Below, piece by piece: positions 1-5,705 of a stretch of DNA of 6,657 nucleotides. The DNA is from Rhodoferax sp. UBA4127 (lineage in GTDB: Bacteria; Pseudomonadota; Gammaproteobacteria; Burkholderiales; Burkholderiaceae_C). The position numbers and the translations under genes are program-made. Every line of letters starts with the position of its first letter. Position 1 is the first letter of the stretch. The notes under the pieces are model-generated. The model was not told where the DNA came from, did not search any database, and was given only the letters and a program-made list of their open reading frames with translations. The stretch spans positions 4,136-10,792 of the forward strand of contig DFWT01000200.1 in assembly GCA_002381045.1 (NCBI GenBank). Direction: 5' to 3'.

Positions 1-507
1 CGAGGTCAGCAGATAGTCCGGGGTCCATCGCGAGCCGTTTTTGGCAATCGCTTGCCAGTAACCTAACTCGCCCCAGCGCGGGTCAAGCTCCAGCAGGCGG
101 GCGCGGGTCTCGGCGGGGTTTAAATTCTTGTCAAAAGGCAGTGCCCGGTAGGTATTCATGATCAGCGAACGGGCGCCGCTGATGTCGCTGTTCAGGCGCC
201 GCGCCAGCCCACCGGCATCGGCCTGCTCCGAGATCGCAGACAGGTCGGTGATGATGGCTGCATAGGCTTGGTCAGAAGGCGCACTGTTGCGGTCCCATTG
301 CTCAAGCGCTGCGACGGTGTTTTTCAGGCTGCCAGCCACTTCAGGGTTTTCCACGGCGCGAACTAACAGCGCGCCTATCGGAACTATGAAAGTGGCCAGC
401 AGGAAGATCAACAGAGGCAAGGTCAGAGAGATGGCAAACGCCTTTTTACGCCGCTGGGAGCGGCGCAACTGGCTGGCCAGGTTGGTGGGAAGCACAGTGG
501 CAGTCAT
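1..507 (-). CDS. ABC importer inner-membrane permease, PotB-like, N-terminal part (3' end outside window)
   Basis: This is a 169-codon open frame read from an ATG at 507 and still open at the window edge, so only the N-terminus is seen. Residues 15-22 are strongly basic (RRSQRRKK). A long hydrophobic segment follows at about 23-49, which predicts an N-in first membrane helix. After it comes a soluble stretch of about 120 residues, predicted periplasmic, that continues to the edge. A basic N-terminus, one helix and a large periplasmic loop before the transport core is common in permeases of polyamine/opine-type ABC importers. The core helices and the EAA loop that contacts the ATPase lie outside the window. 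The gene starts 21 bases after the stop of the binding-protein gene, so the two are almost certainly cotranscribed. The family is inferred mainly from context and the N-terminal pattern. The substrate cannot be read from this part. Confidence 0.82.
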   Translation of the reverse strand, partial: MTATVLPTNLASQLRRSQRRKKAFAISLTLPLLIFLLATFIVPIGALLVRAVENPEVAGSLKNTVAALEQWDRNSAPSDQAYAAIITDLSAISEQADAGGLARRLNSDISGARSLIMNTYRALPFDKNLNPAETRARLLELDPRWGELGYWQAIAKNGSRWTPDYLLTS

Positions 508-513
508 GACCAT

Positions 514-519
514 CTCTCT
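514..519 (-). promoter_or_regulatory. Ribosome binding site of the permease gene
   Basis: A purine run AGAGAG on the minus strand ends 6 bases before the ATG at 507. A second in-frame ATG at 513 directly abuts this run and would have no usable spacer. The 507 start is therefore preferred, and the protein begins MTATVLP rather than MVMTATVLP. Confidence 0.5.
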
Positions 520-528
520 GGCTTGGGT

Positions 529-1560
529 TTACTGAGCAGCCCAGGCAGCGAAGCGCTTTTCCAGAGCTTCACCTTGGTCAGCCCAGAAGCTCACGTTGAA
601 CTGCAACGCAGTTTTGGCGTTAGCTGGTGCGGTGGGCAACATTCCCAGCACCTTGGCGTCCAGCTTGGCCAGCGCTTTGGTGTTGGTCGGGCCATAGGAA
701 ATGTTCTTTGCGTACTCGGCTTGTGCGTCGGCACTGCTAGCCAGTGCAATGAACTTCAATGCGGCGTCCTTGTTAGGCGTGCCCTTGGGCATGACCCAGT
801 AGTCCAGGTCATAAATGCCACCGGTCCAGGTGATCTTCAGGTTCTTGCCTTCGCGCTGGGCGGCATCAATGCGGCCGTTATAGGCGGTAGTCATTACCAC
901 GTCACCGGCCACCAGGAATTGCGGTGGCTGAGCACCGGCTTCCCACCATTGGATGTTGGGCTTGAGTTCGGTCAGCTTCTTGAAGGCGCGGTCAGCGCCT
1001 TCTTTGGTCTTGAGCACCTTGTACACGTCAGCGACCGGTACGCCATCGGCCATCAGCGCAAATTCGACGTTGTAGCGGGCGCCCTTGCGCATGGCGCGCT
1101 TGCCGGGGAATTTCTTCACGTCCCAGAAGTCGGCCCAAGTGGTGGGTGCTGTCTTGAGTTTGTCGCCGTTGTAGGCCATGACGGTGGACCACACGAAGGT
1201 GCCAATGCCGCACTCATGCACCGCTGCGGGCTGGAAGTCAGCCTTGTTGCCAATCTTGCTGTAGTCGAGCTTTTCGAACAGGCCTTCGTCGCAACCGCGG
1301 GTGACGTCGGGGGATTCAACTTCAACCACGTCCCAGGTCACTTTTTTGGCTTCAACCATGGCTTTGATCTTGGCTTGTTCACCGTTGTATTCCACGCCCA
1401 CCACCTTGTTGCCAGTGGCCTTCTCATAGGGGCCAAAGTAGGCCACCTTTTGGGCGTTGCCATTGGCACCACCAAAGTTCACGACGGTCAGTTGGGTTTC
1501 TGCCTGGCTAGCCAGCGCGACAAAAGCGGCACAGGCGGCCACCAGCGGTTTAAGGTTCAT
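529..1560 (-). CDS. Periplasmic substrate-binding protein of a polyamine/GABA-type ABC importer (PotD-like)
   Basis: This 343-residue protein captures the substrate in the periplasm and delivers it to the permease. It begins with a Sec signal peptide: K4, a hydrophobic core at 5-17, and a signal peptidase I site ASQA|ETQ, with cleavage after about residue 20. The mature part looks like an extracellular solute-binding protein of the PotD/SBP_bac_8 type. Supporting segments are LTVVNFGGANG near the mature N-terminus, a central WSTVMAYNGDKL segment at about 124-135, and WWEAGAQPPQFLVAGDVVM with TTAYNGR at about 205-230. C90 and C117 could form a disulfide in the oxidising periplasm (inference). 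The length is normal for the family. ATG 1560 is chosen over the TTG one codon upstream because an AGGAG motif lies 7 bases before the ATG. The gene lies between the ATPase and permease genes. Proteins of this type bind putrescine, spermidine, GABA or related amines; the nearby gabT favours GABA or putrescine, but that is inference. Confidence 0.93.
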   Translation of the reverse strand: MNLKPLVAACAAFVALASQAETQLTVVNFGGANGNAQKVAYFGPYEKATGNKVVGVEYNGEQAKIKAMVEAKKVTWDVVEVESPDVTRGCDEGLFEKLDYSKIGNKADFQPAAVHECGIGTFVWSTVMAYNGDKLKTAPTTWADFWDVKKFPGKRAMRKGARYNVEFALMADGVPVADVYKVLKTKEGADRAFKKLTELKPNIQWWEAGAQPPQFLVAGDVVMTTAYNGRIDAAQREGKNLKITWTGGIYDLDYWVMPKGTPNKDAALKFIALASSADAQAEYAKNISYGPTNTKALAKLDAKVLGMLPTAPANAKTALQFNVSFWADQGEALEKRFAAWAAQ

Positions 1561-1567
1561 CAACGAT

Positions 1568-1572
1568 CTCCT
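1568..1572 (-). promoter_or_regulatory. Strong Shine-Dalgarno of the binding-protein gene
   Basis: AGGAG on the minus strand lies 7 bases before the ATG at 1560 and only 4 bases before the in-frame TTG at 1563, so it supports the ATG. It is clearly stronger than the site before the upstream ATPase gene. That fits the usual need for more binding protein than ATPase from one transcript. Confidence 0.75.
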
Positions 1573-1608
1573 AAGGTTAAATAAAAGCGAACTGAAAACG
1601 CATGCAGA

Positions 1609-2694
1609 TCAAAGATAGATCCGCAAATGCTCGGGGGGCAGGTTCAGCCAGACCGTGTCACCCGGTTGGGGCACAGTTTGGCTGGATAGCGCAATTTTGA
1701 CCGTGGCTGCCGCTTGGTTGGCCACGGTGCAGCGCAGACGCAGGTGGTCGCCGAAATAAATCACATCGTTCACTGTGGCTGGCAGGCTGTTGGCGGCACG
1801 CGGCTCAGTGCCAAGTTGCACCTTGATGCGCTCCGGCCGGATGCAGGCCTGCACCGCTTGACCCTGGCTTGCCGCATTGACATCGACGCCGCTCAAGCAG
1901 CTGCCACAGGGCAGGGTGATGCTGCACTGCCCAGGCTGGGTGTTCTCAACCCGGGCAGAGAACACCGTGTTGTCGCCTACAAAGCCGGCCACAAACCGGT
2001 TGGCCGGGGTTTCATAAAGCTGGGTGACCACGTCAATCTGCTGAATCAGGCCGTCATTGAAAACCGCCACGCGGTCCGACATGGTCAGCGCCTCCGACTG
2101 GTCGTGGGTCACATAGACAAAGGTCAGACCGAGCTGGCGGTGCAATTCCTTCAACTCGATTTGCATGTGCTCGCGCAGCTGCTTGTCGAGCGCACCCAGA
2201 GGCTCGTCCATCAACACTAACTGAGGGTTGAATACCAAAGCGCGCGCCAAGGCCACGCGCTGCTGTTGCCCACCCGACAGCTGCCCTGGAAAGCGATCGC
2301 CTTTGCCACTCAGGTGGACCATATCCAACGCCTTTTTGACACGTGTCTCGCGTTCGGATTTCTCCACTTTGCGTACCGTTAGGGGGTAGGCCACGTTGTC
2401 GGCAATGCTCATGTGCGGAAACAGGGCGTAGTTCTGGAACACCATGCCAAAGTTGCGCTTGTGGGGTGGCGTCTTGGTGATGGGTTTGCCCGCCAGAATG
2501 ATCTCGCCCGAAGTGGGTGACTCAAACCCAGCCAGCATCATCAGTGTGGTGGTTTTGCCAGAGCCCGACGGCCCCAGCAATGAGAGGAACTCACCACTTT
2601 GGATGTCGAGGTTCAGGTCACGCACCACCAGGGTGACGCCGTCATAGGTTTTTTGCACGCCGGTGAAGCGCACCAGAGGTTCGGGCAGGGCCAT
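1609..2694 (-). CDS. ATP-binding subunit of a polyamine/GABA-type ABC importer (PotA-like)
   Basis: This 361-residue cytoplasmic ATPase powers import by the permease. All motifs of an active ABC ATPase are present: Walker A GPSGSGKTT at 41-49, Q-loop glutamine at 87 (VFQNYALFPH), signature LSGGQQQ at 139-145, Walker B LVLMDEP at 159-165, D-loop GALD at 167-170 and switch histidine H197. The C-terminal region, about 240-361, matches the TOBE_2-type regulatory domain of PotA-like ATPases, with the typical CIRPERI segment at about 284-290. The length is normal for the family. The start ATG at 2694 is followed at once by the ABC fold, but the ribosome site before it is weak, only an A/G-rich stretch. 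The gene is the first of the transporter operon, 48 bases before the binding-protein gene and 80 bases after the gabT stop. A sigma-54-type promoter lies just upstream. Substrate class follows from its family and neighbours. Confidence 0.95.
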   Translation of the reverse strand: MALPEPLVRFTGVQKTYDGVTLVVRDLNLDIQSGEFLSLLGPSGSGKTTTLMMLAGFESPTSGEIILAGKPITKTPPHKRNFGMVFQNYALFPHMSIADNVAYPLTVRKVEKSERETRVKKALDMVHLSGKGDRFPGQLSGGQQQRVALARALVFNPQLVLMDEPLGALDKQLREHMQIELKELHRQLGLTFVYVTHDQSEALTMSDRVAVFNDGLIQQIDVVTQLYETPANRFVAGFVGDNTVFSARVENTQPGQCSITLPCGSCLSGVDVNAASQGQAVQACIRPERIKVQLGTEPRAANSLPATVNDVIYFGDHLRLRCTVANQAAATVKIALSSQTVPQPGDTVWLNLPPEHLRIYL

Positions 2695-2757
2695 TATTTG
2701 CTATTCTTTCAAAAGCGCCTTAGGCAGGCTGAATGCGGGCTAGAGGCAGATTTATAA

Positions 2758-2773
2758 TGCAAATAGTGTGCCA
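2758..2773 (-). promoter_or_regulatory. Sigma-54 (RpoN) -24/-12 promoter of the transporter operon
   Basis: Read on the minus strand, the site is TGGCACA-CTAT-TTGCA. It matches the sigma-54 consensus TGGCACG-N4-TTGC(A/T) at all but one of the conserved bases. The diagnostic GG (2772-2771) and GC (2760-2759) are separated by exactly 10 bases. It lies in the short gap between the gabT stop and the ATPase start. Transcription should begin near 2747, giving a leader of about 50 bases. No convincing sigma-70 -35/-10 pair was seen in this gap. Sigma-54 promoters need an AAA+ enhancer-binding activator such as NtrC; none is encoded here, and I found no clear NtrC palindrome nearby. Confidence 0.7.
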
Positions 2774-2774
2774 G

Positions 2775-4067
2775 TTATGCGATTGCCGCTAGGCAAGCCT
2801 CGATGATGTCCAGGCCTTCGTCCACGATGGTGTTGCTGGCGGTCAGGGGCACCAAAATACGCACCACATTACCGTAAGTGCCGCAGGTCAACAATATCAG
2901 ACCGCGCTTGGTCGCCTCTGAGGCCAGGCGCTTGGCCATGTCTGCGTCAGGTTGGTGCGCATCTCCGCCTTTGCATAATTCAATGGCCACCATGGCACCC
3001 AAACCGCGCACATCAGAGATGCAGGCGTACTTGGTGGCCAACGCCTTCAGGCGCGTGGTCAGGCGCTTGCCCATGTCGCGGCTGCGCTCAAGCAGCTTGT
3101 CTTTTTCAAACACGTCCAGCACAGCCAGTGCGGCGGCGCAGGCAATCGGGCTGCCCGCGTAGGTGCCACCCAAGCCACCGGCGGCCGGCGCGTCCATGAT
3201 CTCAGCGCGGCCGACCACGCCAGAGATCGGGTAACCACCGGCCATGGATTTGGCCATGGTGATCAGGTCGGGGGCGACACCACTTTGCTCAACCGCAAAC
3301 CAAGTACCGGTGCGGCCTGCGCCGGTCTGGATTTCATCGGCAATCATGACGATGCCGTGCAGGTCACACAAGGCCCGCAGGCGCTGCAAAAAGTCAGCGG
3401 GGGCCACATTGAACCCGCCTTCACCTTGCACTGGCTCGACGATGATCGCAGCCACTCGGCTGGCTTCGATATCGTTCTTGAAGATCAACTCAATGGAGGC
3501 AATCGAATCGTCCACGCTCACACCATGCGCTGCATTGGGGAATGTGGCGTGGAAAATTTCGTTGGGAAATGGGCCAAAGCCGAGTTTGTAGGGCGCCACT
3601 TTGCCAGTCATGCCCAGTGTCAACAGCGTGCGACCGTGGTAACCGCTGGTAAATGCGATGATGCCGCTGCGCTTGGTGTGAGAGCGGGCAATCTTGATGG
3701 CGTTCTCTACCGCTTCAGCGCCCGTGGTCAAGAACAAGGTCTTCTTGGCAAAGTTGCCCGGTGCCAGTGCGTTGATCCGCTCGGCCAGTTCCACATAAGG
3801 CTCATAGGCCAGCACCTGAAAGCAGGTGTGGGTATAGCGGTCGATTTGGTCCTTGACGGCTTGCATGATTTCCGGGCGGCAGTGGCCGGTGTTCAACACC
3901 GCGATCCCACCCGCAAAGTCAATGTAGCGTTTGCCTTCCACGTCCCAAACTTCAGCATTTTCGCCACGGGCAATGAATACTTCATGGCTTTGGCCGACTC
4001 CGCGTGGAATGGCAGCGCGCCGGCGTTCCATCAGGGCGGCGTTGGTTTGTTGGGTTTTTGTCAGCAT
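2775..4067 (-). CDS. gabT: 4-aminobutyrate aminotransferase (class III PLP aminotransferase)
   Basis: This 430-residue cytoplasmic enzyme is predicted to transfer the amino group of GABA to 2-oxoglutarate, giving succinate semialdehyde and glutamate. Class III aminotransferase features appear in order: the PLP phosphate-binding segment TTGAEAVENAIKIARSHT (114-131), SGYHGRT (141-147) with the ring-stacking aromatic, EPVQGEGG (211-218) with the glutamate typical of omega-aminotransferases, DEIQTGAGRTG (244-254) with the aspartate that contacts the PLP nitrogen, and the Schiff-base lysine K273 in MAKSMAGGYP. The full length matches GabT (about 425-430). A good AAGGA ribosome site precedes the ATG at 4067. 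A related role on 5-aminovalerate (DavT) cannot be excluded by sequence alone. A divergent MocR-type regulator lies upstream and amine-transporter genes downstream on the same strand; both fit GABA or polyamine use. No gabD is seen in the window. Confidence 0.93.
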   Translation of the reverse strand: MLTKTQQTNAALMERRRAAIPRGVGQSHEVFIARGENAEVWDVEGKRYIDFAGGIAVLNTGHCRPEIMQAVKDQIDRYTHTCFQVLAYEPYVELAERINALAPGNFAKKTLFLTTGAEAVENAIKIARSHTKRSGIIAFTSGYHGRTLLTLGMTGKVAPYKLGFGPFPNEIFHATFPNAAHGVSVDDSIASIELIFKNDIEASRVAAIIVEPVQGEGGFNVAPADFLQRLRALCDLHGIVMIADEIQTGAGRTGTWFAVEQSGVAPDLITMAKSMAGGYPISGVVGRAEIMDAPAAGGLGGTYAGSPIACAAALAVLDVFEKDKLLERSRDMGKRLTTRLKALATKYACISDVRGLGAMVAIELCKGGDAHQPDADMAKRLASEATKRGLILLTCGTYGNVVRILVPLTASNTIVDEGLDIIEACLAAIA

Positions 4068-4072
4068 ATCGG

Positions 4073-4077
4073 TCCTT
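4073..4077 (-). promoter_or_regulatory. Ribosome binding site of gabT
   Basis: AAGGA on the minus strand lies 5 bases before the ATG at 4067 and supports that start. Confidence 0.65.
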
Positions 4078-4159
4078 AGCGGTGTGGGGTTGACGAAGTG
4101 AACGCACTGTAGGGTTGATTACTGCCCCAGACCATATACAGTTCACTCCTTTTTGAGGA

Positions 4160-4188
4160 TGTACTGTGTCGCCTTTGCGACCAGTACA
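4160..4188. repeat. 12-bp inverted repeat (possible operator or 5'-leader hairpin)
   Basis: Seven pairs (4160-4166 with 4182-4188) and five more pairs (4168-4172 with 4177-4181) form a stem with one bulged base (4167) and a CTTT loop (4173-4176). It ends 18 bases before the regulator ATG. No T-run follows on either strand, so it does not look like an intrinsic terminator. It could be a dimer-binding operator, or an RNA hairpin in the regulator leader if transcription starts upstream of it. Confidence 0.7.
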
Positions 4189-4206
4189 GATTTCGACTAG
4201 ACCACC

Positions 4207-5601
4207 ATGTTCACCCTTGATCCCCACAACTCAACGCCATTGGTGCTGCAAATCGTGGCCGGCTTTCGCGCTGCGATTGACCGTGGTGAGCTGCGGCCAG
4301 GTTCCAAGGCACCATCGATCCGGCAGTTTGCCCACGCGCAGAATGTGAGCGTTTTCACGGTGGTGGATGCTTACGACCGGTTGGTGGCGCTGGGCTACTT
4401 TGCGTCACGCCCGCACTCGGGGTTTTTTGTCAAAACACGGCCCTCGGTGGCCACCGAGTCGCCAGGTCACGGACCCAATTTCAGCTTTGATTCCATGTGG
4501 TACTTACGCCGCATTTTTGAGAATCGTGCACTGCGCATGAAGCCGGGCTGCGGCTGGCTACCGGGCGATTGGTTGTTTCAGGATGGCGTGCGCCGGGGGC
4601 TGCGCAGTCTGGCCGCAGAAGATGCTGATTTGAGCGGGTATGGTGAACCCAAGGGCTACCCGCCGCTGCGGCGGCTGGTGAGGGAGCTGCTGGCTGAGCA
4701 GGAAATTGCTGTCACTGCCGAGCAGGTGCTGCTCACCCAGGGGTCGAGTCAGGCCATGGACTTGGTGGCGCGTCGGCTGGTGCGCCCGGGTGACCCGGTG
4801 CTGGTGGATGACCCCGGCTACCCGAATCTGCTGTTTTCCCTGCGGTTTTTGGGTGCGCGCCTGATTGGTGTGCCGCGTACGCCAGCAGGCTATGACTTGG
4901 TGGCACTTGAAAAGTTGGTCATTGAAGAGCGTCCCAAGGTCTTCTTCACTCAGCCGCGCCTGCAAAGTCCCACCGGCTCGATTGCCCAGTTGGCCCATTT
5001 GCACCGGGTCATGCAACTGGCTGACAAACATGACTTCCTGGTGGTTGAAAACGACATTTATGCCGATCTGGACCCGGAGCCGCGGCCGTCCCTGGCCAGC
5101 CTGGACCAGCTGCACCGGGTGATTTACATCAGCAGCTTTTCCAAAACTATTTCGCCCAACATCCGGGTCGGTTACCTGGCCGCCAACCCGGATCTGCTGG
5201 AAGACCTGGCGCAACTCAAGATGATCTCGGGCCTGACCTCCTCAGAATTCAGCGAGCGCTTGGCCTACGGCGCGTTGACCGACGGGCGTTGCCGCAAACA
5301 TGTCAAGGGCCTGCGAGAGCGCCTGGCTAAAGCCCATGCGTCAGCTGCCTCCAGTCTGATCAAAGCAGGTTTTGAGATTTTTTGTGAACCCAAGGCAGGT
5401 ATTTTTCTGTGGGCCAAGCACCCGGCGCTGGCGGATTCGGCCGAGTTGGCCTACAAGGCAGCAGATCAAGACATCTTGCTTGGGCCAGGTCACTTGTTCA
5501 GCCCAGAATTGCGCACCAGCCCGTGGTTGCGCTTCAACGTGATTTTTTGCGATGAGCCGGCGTTGTTCGGCTTTTTGATCGAACAGTGCCGCCCGGCTTG
5601 A
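4207..5601 (+). CDS. MocR/GabR-type regulator: GntR winged helix fused to PLP aminotransferase-like domain
   Basis: This 464-residue protein is predicted to be a PLP-dependent DNA-binding regulator. The N-terminus (about 10-76) is a GntR-type winged helix: LRPGSKAPSIRQFAHAQNVS fits the helix-turn-helix, followed by TVVDAYDRLVALGYFASRPHSG and the wing. A linker of about 40 residues leads to a fold-type I aminotransferase-like domain (about 115-464). It shows GYGEPKGYPPLR (144-155), TQGSSQAMDLVARRL (177-191), DDPGYPNLL (201-209), ENDIYADL (281-288) with the PLP-contacting aspartate, the PLP lysine K313 in SSFSKTISPNIRVGY, and a C-terminal arginine in PWLRFNV. The length is typical of MocR proteins. 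These rarely catalyse transamination; they use PLP and an amine or amino-acid ligand as a sensor. Divergence from gabT points to a GabR-like role, but TauR-, PdxR- or other MocR subtypes cannot be excluded. No clear Shine-Dalgarno precedes the ATG, which is placed by the fit of the domain start. Confidence 0.92.
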   Translation: MFTLDPHNSTPLVLQIVAGFRAAIDRGELRPGSKAPSIRQFAHAQNVSVFTVVDAYDRLVALGYFASRPHSGFFVKTRPSVATESPGHGPNFSFDSMWYLRRIFENRALRMKPGCGWLPGDWLFQDGVRRGLRSLAAEDADLSGYGEPKGYPPLRRLVRELLAEQEIAVTAEQVLLTQGSSQAMDLVARRLVRPGDPVLVDDPGYPNLLFSLRFLGARLIGVPRTPAGYDLVALEKLVIEERPKVFFTQPRLQSPTGSIAQLAHLHRVMQLADKHDFLVVENDIYADLDPEPRPSLASLDQLHRVIYISSFSKTISPNIRVGYLAANPDLLEDLAQLKMISGLTSSEFSERLAYGALTDGRCRKHVKGLRERLAKAHASAASSLIKAGFEIFCEPKAGIFLWAKHPALADSAELAYKAADQDILLGPGHLFSPELRTSPWLRFNVIFCDEPALFGFLIEQCRPA

Positions 5602-5616
5602 TCCTTTAAAATCAAG
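5597..5616. repeat. Short inverted repeat across the regulator stop codon
   Basis: CTTGAT at 5597-5602 and ATCAAG at 5611-5616 form a 6-bp arm pair around an 8-base centre that includes the palindrome TTTAAA. It overlaps the regulator TGA (5599-5601). It is AT-rich and has no T-tract, so it would be a poor terminator. It overlaps the likely alaS -10 element and may be chance. Confidence 0.3.
5607..5612 (+). promoter_or_regulatory. Probable -10 element of alaS
   Basis: TAAAAT, followed by C, matches the sigma-70 -10 consensus at five of six positions and resembles -10 elements of housekeeping genes in Comamonadaceae. No good -35 hexamer lies 16-18 bases upstream, so support is partial. Transcription from here would start near 5619 and give a leader of about 87 bases before the alaS ATG at 5706. 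The 104-base gap 5602-5705 shows nothing else I can support. Confidence 0.4.
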
Positions 5617-5705
5617 GGCTTGGCACACACCAGCCTCTCGCTTTCGCGTCAGGTCGTCTGCCGTACTCCGTACTCTCTCGCACCTTGATACCAGATCGCT
5701 CAAAC

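Larger units (their letters stand above)
4068..4206. promoter_or_regulatory. Divergent gabT / MocR-regulator control region
   Basis: These 139 bases separate two divergent start codons and must hold both promoters. Several TACTG/CAGTA-like half-sites stand out: ACTGTA at 4106-4111, TACTG at 4120-4124, TACAGT at 4137-4142, TGTACTGT at 4160-4167 and AGTACAG at 4183-4189. The first and third form an inverted pair, as do the last two. A weak sigma-70-like pair toward gabT is GTGAAC (4146-4141) and AGTAAT (4123-4118) with a 17-base spacer; the TACAGT half-site overlaps its -35 side. MocR/GabR-type regulators commonly bind repeated half-sites between themselves and a divergent target and often repress their own gene. 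Assigning these repeats to this regulator is inference. No clear promoter for the regulator gene was found. Confidence 0.55.

Noticed and set aside
1531..1542. Possible lipoprotein box (VAAC) in the binding-protein signal peptide
   Set aside because: The cysteine is at residue 10, too early, and the hydrophobic core continues past it to a good signal peptidase I site (ASQA|E).
1561..1563. TTG start one codon upstream for the binding protein
   Set aside because: It leaves only 4 bases to the AGGAG site. The ATG at 1560 has the ideal 7-base spacing.
523..1584. Plus-strand open frame of 353 codons opposite the binding-protein gene
   Set aside because: It is antisense to a clear PotD-like gene with a signal peptide and ribosome site. 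Its translation is low-complexity, rich in His, Gly and Val, and resembles no family; it is the mirror of a GC-biased coding strand.
2711..2732. GCC-TTA-GGC mini-palindrome in the transporter leader as a terminator or riboswitch
   Set aside because: The stem is only about 3 bp and there is no T-tract or recognisable aptamer architecture.
3285..4079. Plus-strand open frame of 264 codons opposite gabT
   Set aside because: It lies over a well-conserved aminotransferase with all catalytic motifs and has no recognisable domain. It is a shadow frame.
4558..5214. Minus-strand open frame of 218 codons opposite the MocR gene
   Set aside because: It is antisense to a complete two-domain regulator, is rich in Gln, Arg and His, and has no recognisable fold.
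5622..5634. Second sigma-54-like element (TGGCACAC) ahead of alaS
   Set aside because: The -24 half is good, but the next GC is 9 rather than 10 bases away and reads AGC instead of TTGC. A housekeeping synthetase is also an unlikely target.
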